Under the pieces are notes generated by a model. The model was not told where the DNA came from. It did no database searches and worked only from the letters and a program-made list of their open reading frames with translations. From an uncultured Anaerococcus sp. (GTDB lineage: Bacteria; Bacillota; Clostridia; Tissierellales; Peptoniphilaceae): 64,000 bases of DNA. Below, one piece after another: positions 8,464 to 16,837 of the stretch (position 1 is its first letter; each line of letters opens with the position of its first letter). The stretch covers positions 12,826 through 76,825 of the forward strand of contig NZ_CALTUX010000003.1 in assembly GCF_943912825.1 (NCBI RefSeq), in the 5' to 3' direction. Position numbers and translations under genes: made by a program.

Positions 8464-9468
8464 ATGGGACAACCAACAATCAAAGACGTTGCTAAGCTTG
8501 CAGGGGTATCAATATCTACTGTCTCAAGGGTTATGAACAATTCAAAACCTGTTAGCCCAGAGGCTAGGAGAAAAGTAGTTGATGCTATAAACAAACTAGA
8601 TTTCAAACCTAATGAATTAGCAAGATCTTTAGTAATGAGAAAGTCTAATTTAGTAGGGGTTATTGTAAAGGATATAGGCATCGAGTACATGGCTCAGCTT
8701 ATTAGAGGTATTGAGGAAATAGGAAGGGTTTATAAATACGATATCTTGCTATCATCTTCCTATGGAGAAGATAAGCAACTAGAAAACTCTATAGATTTCC
8801 TTGCAACTAAGCAAGTAGAAGGTCTTGTTATAATAACTGAAGATATATCTACAGAAGTATTGATGAAATTAAGAGAGACAAAAATTCCTTTTGTACTACT
8901 AGATAAGTATCATTCTTATAAGAATATCAAGACAGTTAAAATTGACTATGAGTCTGAAGAAAACAAGCTTATACAATCATTAATCCAACAAGGTCATAAA
9001 AAAATATTGTTTATTGCAGATAAAGAGCAAAACGTTATTAATGATTCTATGGTAAAAGGTTATGAAAGTGCAGTAGGAGCAGGCAATTCTCATATTCTAA
9101 GAATCGATGGAATTACAAGTGATGATGGATACAAAATGGCAGATCAGGCTGTAGATTTAATCAAAAAAGAATCAATTAGTGCAGTTGCCTGTGTAAACGA
9201 TGAAATAGCTATTGGATTTATGAACTACTGTGTAGATAACGGAATAAAAGTTCCTGACGACCTATCAGTAGTTGGATTTGGTGATAGTAAAATTGCAAGT
9301 GTATATAGGCCAAAGCTTACAACAGTATCTATTCCTTATTACGATATAGGGGCAATATCTATAAGAGCTTTAATTAAGAGAATTAAGCAAGAAGGCGAGA
9401 TTCTAGAGGATGATTGGGTTATTGATGCTCAAATTCATCAAAGAGAATCATCAAAAGTTATAAATTAA
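8464..9468 (+). CDS. ccpA: LacI-family regulator, probable catabolite control protein A
   Basis: A 334-residue LacI/GalR repressor. The N terminus is a helix-turn-helix (TIKDVAKLAGVSISTVSRV) with the hinge-helix segment NELARSLVMRKS, then a periplasmic-binding-protein-like core. Near the C terminus the string RPKLTTVSIPYYDIGA matches the CcpA segment that contacts HPr-Ser-P. Its position between ytxGH-like genes and the HPr and enzyme I genes supports CcpA, the global carbon catabolite regulator. The start at ATG 8464 follows GGAGGA at 8455-8460; a longer frame opening lacks a site and overlaps the terminator. A sugar-specific LacI paralogue is the alternative. Confidence 0.8.
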   Translation: MGQPTIKDVAKLAGVSISTVSRVMNNSKPVSPEARRKVVDAINKLDFKPNELARSLVMRKSNLVGVIVKDIGIEYMAQLIRGIEEIGRVYKYDILLSSSYGEDKQLENSIDFLATKQVEGLVIITEDISTEVLMKLRETKIPFVLLDKYHSYKNIKTVKIDYESEENKLIQSLIQQGHKKILFIADKEQNVINDSMVKGYESAVGAGNSHILRIDGITSDDGYKMADQAVDLIKKESISAVACVNDEIAIGFMNYCVDNGIKVPDDLSVVGFGDSKIASVYRPKLTTVSIPYYDIGAISIRALIKRIKQEGEILEDDWVIDAQIHQRESSKVIN

Positions 9469-9472
9469 TTAA

Positions 9473-9500
9473 TTGTTAAAACAACAAAATAAAGTAAAAT
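9473..9500 (+). promoter_or_regulatory. Probable promoter for ptsH
   Basis: TTGTTA (9473-9478), a 16-base spacer and TAAAAT (9495-9500), followed by AGGAGG ahead of the HPr start. The -35 box sits in an imperfect inverted repeat (TTGTT-AA-AACAA). No recognisable cre sequence was seen here. Confidence 0.55.
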
Positions 9501-9530
9501 ATATATGAATAAATTTTTAGGAGGATTTTA

Positions 9531-9791
9531 ATGGCAGAAAGAACAGTAGTAGTTACAAATGAAACAGGTTTACACGCAAGACCAGCAGCTTCATTAGTAC
9601 AATTCGTAAAAAATTATCCAGGTGAAGTAACAATCATAAAAGAAGACAAAGAAGCAAATGCAAAGAGCATCTTCAACGTTATGAGCCTTGGCATTGCTAA
9701 AGGTACAGAAATCAAGCTTGTTGTTGATGGCGATGATGATGAAAAATTCGCCGATGAGCTTGTTGAATTTGTAGAAAACTTAGCTGAATAA
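9531..9791 (+). CDS. ptsH: HPr, phosphocarrier protein of the PTS
   Basis: An 86-residue HPr. The active-site motif TGLHARPA places the phosphorylated His at residue 15. The regulatory Ser at 46 (KSIFNVMSLG) is the site used by HPr kinase in Bacillota. Phosphoryl groups pass from enzyme I to HPr and on to sugar permeases, while HPr-Ser46-P acts as corepressor of CcpA; the CcpA-like gene lies immediately upstream and enzyme I downstream. AGGAGG precedes the ATG. A strong terminator follows, so ptsH can be transcribed on its own at a higher level than ptsI. Confidence 0.96.
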   Translation: MAERTVVVTNETGLHARPAASLVQFVKNYPGEVTIIKEDKEANAKSIFNVMSLGIAKGTEIKLVVDGDDDEKFADELVEFVENLAE

Positions 9792-9803
9792 TATAAAATC
9801 TAT

Positions 9804-9833
9804 AAAAGGATACTTTCGTAGTATCCTTTTTTT
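9804..9833 (+). terminator. Terminator between ptsH and ptsI
   Basis: GGATACT (9808-9814) pairs with AGTATCC (9820-9826), extended by A/T pairs, and is followed by seven T residues. It probably lets partial readthrough set the ptsH:ptsI ratio, since no clear promoter is visible between it and ptsI. Confidence 0.9.
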
Positions 9834-9859
9834 AGAATAAGACAAAGGAGAAATAGCAT

Positions 9860-11566
9860 ATGACTAAGACATATGAAGGTCTAAAAGCCAGTACAGGCTA
9901 TGCAATTGGTAATATATACTTATTTACCAGAGAAGAAATTGAAATTGACAAAAGTAGTATTAGTGAAGAATTAAAAGCCTCTGAATTTGAAAAGGTTAAG
10001 GATGCTATAAATTCATATGTGGATGATTTAAGTAATTTAGATAATCCTACAGAAGCTCAAATTAATATAGCGAATGCCCACAAAGAATTGCTTCAAGATC
10101 CATATTTTTCAGATACAATTGAATCTAAAATCAAAAATGAATTAAAAAATAAAGAACAAGCCCTTGATGAAACAATTAGGGAAATGGTTGAAATAATGAG
10201 TGCTCTTGATGATGAATACTTAAAAGAAAGAGCGAGCGATTACCAAGATATAGGCTACCAAGTAATGTATAAATTAAAGGGAATCAAACCAAAAGATTTA
10301 TCAAAGCTTGAAAAACAATCAATAATTATATCAAAAGAGCTAACACCTAGTGATACAGCAAATATGGATAAGGAAGCTGTAGTAGGTTTTGCAACCGACT
10401 TAGGTGGAAAAACAAGCCACACTTCTATTATAGCTCAAACTTTAGACATGCCTGCCTTAGTAGGAATGGGAGATGTTTCTACAAAAGTTGTAGGCGGAGA
10501 AAAAGCTATACTAGATGGCCATAAGGGAATTCTTATAGTTAATCCAAGTGAAGAAGAATTAGAAAAATATCAAAGTCTAATCAAGGAACAAGCTGAGAAG
10601 AAAGAAAGACTAAAGACTATAAAAGATAAGGAAGCTATCACAAAAGATGGAAAACATATAGAAGTATCAGCTAATATTGGAAATATTGAAGATTTAAAAC
10701 TTGCTATAGAAAATGGTTGTGATGGCGTTGGCTTATTTAGAACTGAATTTTTATATATGGAAAATACTAATTTCCCAACTGAAGAAGAACAGTTCGAAGT
10801 CTACAAAGAAGCCACAGAAATGCTCGGTGAAAAACCACTTATCATAAGAACACTTGATATAGGTGGAGATAAGGGGCTTGATTATTTCAAATTCCCAGTA
10901 GAAGAAAACCCATTCCTAGGTTACAGGGCTATAAGACTTTGTCTAGATAAAGAAGATATTTTCAGGACCCAATTAAGGGCTTTAGTCAGAGCTTCTGCAT
11001 ATGGAAATCTAAAGATAATGATTCCATTTGTGGTAAACATAGATGAACTTAAGTCATCAATCGAATTAATTGAAGAAATCAAAAAAGACCTAGATCAAGA
11101 AGGCATAGCTTATAATAAAGATTTAGATGTCGGAATAATGGTAGAAACATCTGCATCCATAATAATGGCAGATAAATTTATTAAATATGCCGATTTCTTC
11201 TCAATTGGTACCAATGACCTTACCCAATATACTTTAGCAGTAGATAGAGGAAATGAAAATATAGCTCACATGTATTCAAACTACAACCCTGCTGTTTTAA
11301 GAGCAATTAAACACGTTATAGATGTATCTCATGAGGCAGGTAAATGGACAGGAATGTGTGGCGCCTTTGCTGGTGATACAGAAGCAACAAAACTACTTCT
11401 TGGATTAGGCTTAGATGAGTTTTCTGGTTCATCTGCAAAGATAGCTGAAATTAAAGATACTATCTTAAAATCAAGTCTTTCAGAAGAAGAAGAGTTTGCA
11501 AAAAAAGCAATAGATCAAGAGTTAACATGTGAAGTAGAAAAGATGGTAACAGAACATAACAAATAG
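9860..11566 (+). CDS. ptsI: PTS enzyme I (phosphoenolpyruvate-protein phosphotransferase)
   Basis: A 568-residue enzyme I, which moves phosphate from PEP to HPr. The N-terminal HPr-binding helical domain is followed by the phosphohistidine domain with GGKTSHTSI (active His at 187). The C-terminal PEP-binding barrel carries LFRTEFLY, GTNDLTQYTLAVDR and GMCGAFAGD with the acid-base Cys at 500. Length is standard. It follows ptsH by 68 bases with a terminator in between and has an AAAGGAG site. The pseudokinase-like gene 27 bases downstream is probably cotranscribed. Confidence 0.96.
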   Translation: MTKTYEGLKASTGYAIGNIYLFTREEIEIDKSSISEELKASEFEKVKDAINSYVDDLSNLDNPTEAQINIANAHKELLQDPYFSDTIESKIKNELKNKEQALDETIREMVEIMSALDDEYLKERASDYQDIGYQVMYKLKGIKPKDLSKLEKQSIIISKELTPSDTANMDKEAVVGFATDLGGKTSHTSIIAQTLDMPALVGMGDVSTKVVGGEKAILDGHKGILIVNPSEEELEKYQSLIKEQAEKKERLKTIKDKEAITKDGKHIEVSANIGNIEDLKLAIENGCDGVGLFRTEFLYMENTNFPTEEEQFEVYKEATEMLGEKPLIIRTLDIGGDKGLDYFKFPVEENPFLGYRAIRLCLDKEDIFRTQLRALVRASAYGNLKIMIPFVVNIDELKSSIELIEEIKKDLDQEGIAYNKDLDVGIMVETSASIIMADKFIKYADFFSIGTNDLTQYTLAVDRGNENIAHMYSNYNPAVLRAIKHVIDVSHEAGKWTGMCGAFAGDTEATKLLLGLGLDEFSGSSAKIAEIKDTILKSSLSEEEEFAKKAIDQELTCEVEKMVTEHNK

Positions 11567-11593
11567 ATTTAAAGCAAACGAAGGTGATTTCTC

Positions 11594-12487
11594 ATGCCTA
11601 ATGACATAAAAAATACATTAGCACACACTAATATTTTCAAAGAATTAAATAAACTTGAACACATAGATAAAATAGGATCTAGTAAATATAAGGTTCTTAT
11701 GGATGGAAGGGCATATGTCTTTTCTCTTTATGGGCTAGAAGAATATGATAACATTAACAACGAGACCTATGTCAATGAAATATTAGAAAATGCTGGCCTT
11801 AATCCTCTTAAAATATATGAGAAGGGTATTATGCCTGATATCGAAAGGTCATATAAGATATATGAATTTAGGGATGAGATAGCCCTTAAAGATGTTCTTT
11901 CAAATTCAAGTAAAGAATTTAAAGAAGATCTTGGTGAAAAATTTGGTAGGGCCTTAAAGAGACTTCATTCCATAAAATCTGACCAAAATGTGGATTGGAA
12001 AAAAGAATTTCTAATTAAATCAAATCAAATTTTCTATAGGCATGGTCTTGGTGAAATAAAAGATGATGACTATATTTTAACTGATTTTATAAATGGAAAT
12101 AGACATCTTACGGAAAATACGGCAGTTAATTTGCTTTATAAAAATATAAGTGATAAGAATATAAGAGTTTTTGACAAAAACAAGCTAGATTTAAGAGCTA
12201 TTAAAAAATTAGAGTATGGGGATGGAATTGTAGATTTTGTTGAAATAAATAGAATTGCAATTGATTATCCAGAATTTGCAAAAGCTACCCTTAATTCATA
12301 TCATGATTATAAAAAACCACCAAGAAAATTTTTCAGGCTATTAAGCCTTTATCAAGCAACTGCTATTCTGGAAGATTTAATAAATATTAGAAATAAAAAA
12401 GACTCTAGATTAACAGATGAAGAGATTAAAGCAATATTTGCTATGTATGATAATTTTAATAATATAGTCCCTGACTGGGCTATTTAG
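11594..12487 (+). CDS. Aminoglycoside-phosphotransferase-fold protein with altered catalytic loop (putative pseudokinase)
   Basis: A 297-residue protein whose pattern suggests the APH/choline-kinase fold: an N-lobe with NETYVNEILENAGL, a hinge near SYKIYEFRDE, and a GRALKRLHS helix. Where such kinases carry H-G-D-x-x-x-x-N, this protein has Y-K-N-I-S-D-K-N (about residues 178-185), so the catalytic Asp appears to be Asn. A GDGIVDFVEI segment resembles the family's GDP-x-x-D-x-A region. It sits 27 bases behind ptsI with an AAGGTGA site. It may be a regulatory or sugar-binding relative rather than an active kinase. Fold assignment is by motif order only. Confidence 0.5.
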   Translation: MPNDIKNTLAHTNIFKELNKLEHIDKIGSSKYKVLMDGRAYVFSLYGLEEYDNINNETYVNEILENAGLNPLKIYEKGIMPDIERSYKIYEFRDEIALKDVLSNSSKEFKEDLGEKFGRALKRLHSIKSDQNVDWKKEFLIKSNQIFYRHGLGEIKDDDYILTDFINGNRHLTENTAVNLLYKNISDKNIRVFDKNKLDLRAIKKLEYGDGIVDFVEINRIAIDYPEFAKATLNSYHDYKKPPRKFFRLLSLYQATAILEDLINIRNKKDSRLTDEEIKAIFAMYDNFNNIVPDWAI

Positions 12488-12489
12488 AT

Positions 12490-12629
12490 AGGAGCTATTG
12501 TAAAATAGAGATTGTAAACCTATACTCAGACATTTTCTAAAAATTAAAACCTAGCAACTAAGCTTTAAGATTAATTTTCTTCAGGAAATGGGGATGGCTA
12601 TAGTTTATTAATATCTTGCAATAGCTCTT
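12490..12629 (+). other. 140-nt nested inverted-repeat element (candidate structured RNA or large terminator)
   Basis: The gap after the pseudokinase-like gene is not featureless. AGGAGCTATTGTAA (12490-12503) pairs with TTGCAATAGCTCTT (12616-12629), allowing G-U pairs. Inside it AAAC-C-TATA (12516-12524) pairs with TATAGTTT (12599-12606), ATTTTCT (12532-12538) with AGGAAAT (12583-12589), and AAAATTAA (12540-12547) with TTAATTTT (12571-12578). All four stems are nested in register, giving a rod-like fold followed by T-rich sequence. It could be a non-coding RNA, an extended terminator of the ptsI operon, or a MITE-like remnant. No coding frame is visible in it. Confidence 0.5.
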
Positions 12630-12650
12630 TTATTATTTATTGAATAATTC

Positions 12651-12679
12651 TTCAATTTGTGATACGATTTTAGTATAAT
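12651..12679 (+). promoter_or_regulatory. Possible promoter for the YitT-family gene
   Basis: A perfect TATAAT (12674-12679) lies 15 bases before the start codon at 12694; TTCAAT (12651-12656) is 17 bases upstream as a weak -35. The ribosome site is only GGAG at 12683-12686. Confidence 0.45.
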
Positions 12680-12693
12680 AAATGGAGTGAAAA

Positions 12694-13533
12694 ATGAAAA
12701 AATACCTATTAATTTTATTGGGATCATTTCTGATTGCAGGCGGCTTGTATTTCTTTTTATTAAGCAATGATATAGCAGCAGGTGGCTTATCTGGTTTTGC
12801 CCTAGTTATTTCAACTGCATTTCCAGTTTTAAATCTAGGTATAGTAAACTTGATTTTAAACATTCTAGTTTTAATTGCAGGTGTGATATTTATTAATTTT
12901 GACTTTGCTAAAAAATCTTTAGTTTCATCGCTTGCAGTATCAGCATTCATCATTGTTTTTGAAATGCTTGTACCAGATGTATCCCTAAGTGATGATAAAA
13001 TAATTAATATAATATTTGGATCTATAATTGTTTCTTTAGGTTTAGGAATTGTCTTTCATCATGAGGCTTCATCTGGTGGAACAGACTTAATAGCGGCTAT
13101 ACTTAATAGAAAGTTTGGCTTAGCTCTACATGCTTGTTTATTTATGGCCGATTTTGTAGTTGTATCTCTTTCAGCTATCTTATTTGGTATAGAGATGGCT
13201 TTGTATGCAACCTTAGCTATAATGATTCAATCTGTAGGACTAGACTATTTTATCCAAGGTTTTGGAAGGAAGATTGCAATTGTTGTTATTTCTGAAAAAT
13301 ACAAAGAAATAAATGACTGTATAATCAATAAACACGAAAGAGGAGTGACCATACTAAAAGGGGAAGGTGGTTTCTCTCATAGAAATCAAGAAGTCATTAT
13401 GACTGTAACCACAGTTAGGAGATTTCCTTCAATAAAAGACGATATATTAACAATTGATGATAGGGCCTTTATATTCACCTATTCAGTTTCTGAAGTATTG
13501 GGTGAGGGCTTTACATTTGACTCATTAACATAG
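12694..13533 (+). CDS. YitT-family membrane protein (DUF161/DUF2179)
   Basis: A 279-residue integral membrane protein. Five or six hydrophobic helices occupy about residues 1-180, with the conserved glycine-rich motifs SNDIAAGGLSGFAL and HEASSGGTDLIAAIL. The C-terminal cytoplasmic DUF2179 domain (about 195-279) contains GEGGFSHRNQEVIMTVTTVRR. YitT proteins are widespread in Bacillota; their transported substrate, if any, is not established. Probable first gene of a unit with CvfB and the parvulin behind it. Its stop is immediately followed by the CvfB ribosome-binding site. Confidence 0.85.
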   Translation: MKKYLLILLGSFLIAGGLYFFLLSNDIAAGGLSGFALVISTAFPVLNLGIVNLILNILVLIAGVIFINFDFAKKSLVSSLAVSAFIIVFEMLVPDVSLSDDKIINIIFGSIIVSLGLGIVFHHEASSGGTDLIAAILNRKFGLALHACLFMADFVVVSLSAILFGIEMALYATLAIMIQSVGLDYFIQGFGRKIAIVVISEKYKEINDCIINKHERGVTILKGEGGFSHRNQEVIMTVTTVRRFPSIKDDILTIDDRAFIFTYSVSEVLGEGFTFDSLT

Positions 13534-13542
13534 GAGAATGAT

Positions 13543-14340
13543 ATAAAACAATTTAAAATAAAAAGATTTACAAAAAATAAAGCCTACTTGCAAACAAGAA
13601 TGGGAGATGCAGTAATCGACAAGGACCAGTTAAAGGGTTTAAAACAAAATGATTCAGTGGAAGCTTTTCTTTATAGAGATTTAAACAATGTATTAAGGGC
13701 TACAAGGGGTTTAGCTTATAAGATTGATCAGATATACTCATTAAAAGCTGTAGAAATTGACAAAAAAGGAGTCTACTTTGAGATAAAAGGAGGGCATATA
13801 TTTCTACCTTTTGAAGAAAGAACTTATAAAATAATAAAGGATATGACCTATCCAGTAGCTTTTAAAGAAAAAGATGGCTATGTTTACTTAACAAGCAAAA
13901 TCAGAGACTTATTAACCACTGATCATGACTTTAAAGAAAATGATACAGTAACAGGCAGAATTTACTCCATAAATAAGTCTATAGGTGCTTTTGTGGCTAT
14001 AGATGAAAAATACGATAGTCTTATTAGAATTAAAGAATTATCAGGGGTCTATATAGAAGGTGAGCTAGTAAAGGCAAGAGTAAAAGAAGTGAAAAGTGAT
14101 GGAAAAATTGAATTATCACTAAGAAAAAGAGCTTATCTTGAAATAGATAATGATAGCGACAAAATTTTAGATTACTTGTATGAAAATAAATCTGTTGCAC
14201 TTTCTGATAAGTCATCACCTGAGAAAATTTACTCATATTTTGCAATGAGCAAAGCTTCCTTCAAAAGAGCGATAGGTAGGCTTTATAAAAATAAAGATAT
14301 AATAATATACAAAGATAGAATTGAACTAAACGAAAGGTAA
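13543..14340 (+). CDS. cvfB: CvfB/YitL-like S1 RNA-binding protein with an apparent ATA start codon
   Basis: An S1-domain protein of the CvfB family (virulence/RNA regulator in staphylococci). S1-like beta repeats are followed by a C-terminal winged helix with DKSSPEKIYSYFAMSKASFKRAIGRLYK. The first in-frame TTG at 13588 has no ribosome site and would remove the first beta strand. The frame stays open upstream with family-like sequence IKQFKIKRFTKNKAYLQ back to ATA at 13543, which lies 6 bases after AGGAG (13532-13536). Only codons GAG, AAT and GAT separate it from the in-frame TAG that ends yitT. I therefore annotate ATA as the start (265 residues); a single-base change from ATG would explain it. 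Confidence 0.8.
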   Translation: MKQFKIKRFTKNKAYLQTRMGDAVIDKDQLKGLKQNDSVEAFLYRDLNNVLRATRGLAYKIDQIYSLKAVEIDKKGVYFEIKGGHIFLPFEERTYKIIKDMTYPVAFKEKDGYVYLTSKIRDLLTTDHDFKENDTVTGRIYSINKSIGAFVAIDEKYDSLIRIKELSGVYIEGELVKARVKEVKSDGKIELSLRKRAYLEIDNDSDKILDYLYENKSVALSDKSSPEKIYSYFAMSKASFKRAIGRLYKNKDIIIYKDRIELNER

Positions 14341-14342
14341 AT

Positions 14343-15089
14343 ATGGAAAATAACAACAAATTATTAGCTGAAGTAAATGGCAAAAAGATTTATGAACAAG
14401 ATGTTTATAATTTCATGGCCAACATTGAACAAAATCAAAGATTTCAAAATGAAGAGGGCATCAAAATTCTTACTGATGAAATGGTAAATCAAGAAATACT
14501 TTTAGTAGATGCTTATGAAAACAAATTTGAAGAAGATGAAGAGTTTCAAAAAGAGCTTAATTTAGTAAAAGATAATATGCTAAAAAATTATGCTATGCAT
14601 AAAATTTTTAGCAACATAAATGTAGATGAAGATGAAGTGGAAAAATATTATGAAGATAATAAAAAAATATTTTCACCTAATAAATTATATCAAGCAAGTC
14701 ATATTTTGATTGACTCTGAAGATAAGGCTAATGATGTATATAATGAAATAACTGAAGGATTAGATTTCAAAGAAGCGGCTAAGAAATATTCTAAGGATCC
14801 TTCAGCAGCTAGTGGTGGTTCTTTAGGAAAATTCCCTGAAGGAGTCATGGTAAAAGAATTCCAAGATGGATTAGATGCCCTAGAGGTTGGAGAGATTTCT
14901 AAGCCAGTTAAATCTCAATTTGGTTATCACATTATAAAACTTGAAGATGTTGAAAATGAAAAAGAAAAAGCCTTTGAAGAAGTAAAGGACCAAGTATATC
15001 AAACATATACCATGATGAAAAGACAAGAAAAATATCTTGAAAAAATAGCTGACCTTGCAAAAAAAGTTGAGGTAAAAAAATATTACTAG
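14343..15089 (+). CDS. Cytoplasmic parvulin-type peptidylprolyl isomerase
   Basis: A 248-residue PpiC/PrsA-related protein. An N-terminal SurA-like helical chaperone region (about 1-110) precedes a parvulin domain (about 115-205) with ASHILIDSEDKA, GGSLGKFPEGVMV and FGYHIIKLED. There is no signal peptide or lipobox, so unlike PrsA it should remain in the cytoplasm and may act as a trigger-factor-like foldase. It begins 2 bases after the CvfB stop and so is probably cotranscribed with it. Such signal-less parvulins are common in clostridia. Confidence 0.88.
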   Translation: MENNNKLLAEVNGKKIYEQDVYNFMANIEQNQRFQNEEGIKILTDEMVNQEILLVDAYENKFEEDEEFQKELNLVKDNMLKNYAMHKIFSNINVDEDEVEKYYEDNKKIFSPNKLYQASHILIDSEDKANDVYNEITEGLDFKEAAKKYSKDPSAASGGSLGKFPEGVMVKEFQDGLDALEVGEISKPVKSQFGYHIIKLEDVENEKEKAFEEVKDQVYQTYTMMKRQEKYLEKIADLAKKVEVKKYY

Positions 15090-15098
15090 GAAGTTCTT

Positions 15099-16487
15099 AT
15101 GGGAAACGAAAGTGGAAATTCTAATTTTAAAAAATATATAGATCAATTAAAAATTGAGATTAAAAATAAAGAAGAACTTCCAAATATTTTAGATGCAATT
15201 GTTCAGACTGCAAGAAAAAATGCATGCATAGTTGAAGAACTTGAAGATTCCTACTATATAAAAAAGGGAGATAAGCCCCTAGCTCTTTTACATCTGAACA
15301 TAGATAACCAAGCGAGGGTATTATTTGATATCTATGATGTAGATGATGAGGAATCTATAGTTAGTAAATCTAATATTAATATTGTTGCTTCAGCTGTATT
15401 AATTAATTATATGTTAAAATTTTCGGAAGAATCTTTTGACGTTTTAATTACAACAAATAACATTCAGGATAAGTCAACAGACTATGCACTAGTTAGAGAA
15501 AGTTTAAGGTGTAATAATATAATTAACCTTAATCTAAGGCAAGATGATTGCCTAGCTGATGAATTTTCATCGCTTATTTTGTCTGTAATCAAGGTACCTA
15601 TTAAAAGGTTTAAGGTTGACTATGACTTTATCACTTATAGGTTATCTATAAGTGATCTTATAGGTGGTCGTTCTGGAGAAAATATCAACAAATTAAGACT
15701 TAATTCTATCAAGTTAATAATGGGTATATTTAGGAAGATGAAGGCGAAAGTTGACCTTGAGATGGTAACAATTACAGCGGGAGATAGGTATGATAATATA
15801 CCTTCTTATGCTGATATTGATTTTGTGATAAATTCATCTTATGAAAATGAGCTTTTAAATATCTTTGAGATAATAAAAAATGAAGTTATAGAAAAAAATC
15901 TAAGGTATGAACCAGATATGCAACTTATATGTCATAAGATTGATAATAAAAACATAGACCCTATAACTACAGAATCATACAATCATTTAGCATCTTTGAT
16001 TGAACTATTACCAACAGGGACCTTTGCCGTAAATAGTATCGATAATCAAACTATTTCATCAGCTAACCTAGCAACAACAAAATCTATAAAAAATTCCATA
16101 AATTTAATTTTAGTGTTGAGGTCATTAACAGAGGAAAGCATGAATCAAATGCTAGAGAAAACTATACTAGCAACAAAAATATCTGGTTCAAAATTCATGG
16201 AAAAACTTCTGATACCAAGATGGAAAAATACTAGTGATGGACTTAAAGAGTGTTTTAAAGCTTCTTATAGAGAGCTTTTTGATGATAATCTAGATGTGGT
16301 TAAAACTCAATATTCACTAGACTCAAGTATAATATTTGATAAGGTAAATGTGAACATTGTATCATTAGGGGTAAAATATAAGCAAGATGATGAATATTTT
16401 CATAGTCGTATAGATGATATAGAAAAAATCATAGACTTAATTGAAAAGGTGTTATCTAATTTGAGAAAAAGTAAGGAGAATGTATGA
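15099..16487 (+). CDS. PepD-like (M20C) protein lacking the metal ligands, probable pseudo-peptidase
   Basis: A 462-residue protein that follows aminoacyl-histidine dipeptidase (PepD) from end to end but with most ligands replaced. The PepD H-L-D-M motif corresponds to LLHLNID (Asp to Asn). The catalytic E-E pair corresponds to N-I in VLITTNNIQDKS. The GGHSG motif reads GGRSG in LIGGRSGENINKLRLNS. The late H-A-G-L-E-C-G motif reads QYSLDSS. Domain length and order are intact, so this is a diverged gene under constraint rather than a decayed one. It lies between a parvulin and a DUF1292 gene with 4-base overlap downstream. A binding, regulatory or scaffold role is inference. Confidence 0.65.
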   Translation: MGNESGNSNFKKYIDQLKIEIKNKEELPNILDAIVQTARKNACIVEELEDSYYIKKGDKPLALLHLNIDNQARVLFDIYDVDDEESIVSKSNINIVASAVLINYMLKFSEESFDVLITTNNIQDKSTDYALVRESLRCNNIINLNLRQDDCLADEFSSLILSVIKVPIKRFKVDYDFITYRLSISDLIGGRSGENINKLRLNSIKLIMGIFRKMKAKVDLEMVTITAGDRYDNIPSYADIDFVINSSYENELLNIFEIIKNEVIEKNLRYEPDMQLICHKIDNKNIDPITTESYNHLASLIELLPTGTFAVNSIDNQTISSANLATTKSIKNSINLILVLRSLTEESMNQMLEKTILATKISGSKFMEKLLIPRWKNTSDGLKECFKASYRELFDDNLDVVKTQYSLDSSIIFDKVNVNIVSLGVKYKQDDEYFHSRIDDIEKIIDLIEKVLSNLRKSKENV

Positions 16488-16837
16488 CTGAGGTTTTAAA
16501 TCTTCATGGTCATGAAGTAATCTTTAATAAAAATAAAGGAAAAGCTGTAATTGAAATCGATTTAGGTGATGATACTGATGAATGTCTTTTAATAGATATA
16601 TTTAGTGTTGATCAAAAGGAATACATAGCTTTGCTATCAGGAGAATCTTCAGATATTTATATATTCAATTATACTGATATCTATGATAGTGAGGATATTG
16701 ACTTATCAATGATTGAAGATGATGATGAGATGGATGAAGTCTATCACTTGTTCTCTCATTATTGGACTGATGAGATGATTGATGATCTAATTGATGAATA
16801 TAACGAGGAAATAAATCAAGAAAACGTAGAAGAATAA
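16484..16837 (+). CDS. DUF1292 acidic protein
   Basis: A 117-residue, strongly acidic protein whose N-terminal 80 residues have the DUF1292 pattern (short beta strands, EYIALL, then an acidic segment). The C-terminal 35 residues are nearly all Asp/Glu-rich (MIDDLIDEYNEEI). Function is unknown. A second, shorter DUF1292 protein is encoded at 56362 beside ruvX, the usual location in Bacillota, so this copy is a paralogue in a different context. It overlaps the PepD-like gene by 4 bases and the radical SAM gene by 1. Confidence 0.7.
   Translation: MTEVLNLHGHEVIFNKNKGKAVIEIDLGDDTDECLLIDIFSVDQKEYIALLSGESSDIYIFNYTDIYDSEDIDLSMIEDDDEMDEVYHLFSHYWTDEMIDDLIDEYNEEINQENVEE

Noticed and set aside
9469..9530. 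cre site for CcpA upstream of ptsH
   Set aside because: The gap was scanned for the consensus (TGWAANCGNTNWCA style) and nothing convincing was found; the TTGTT/AACAA repeat lacks the central CG.
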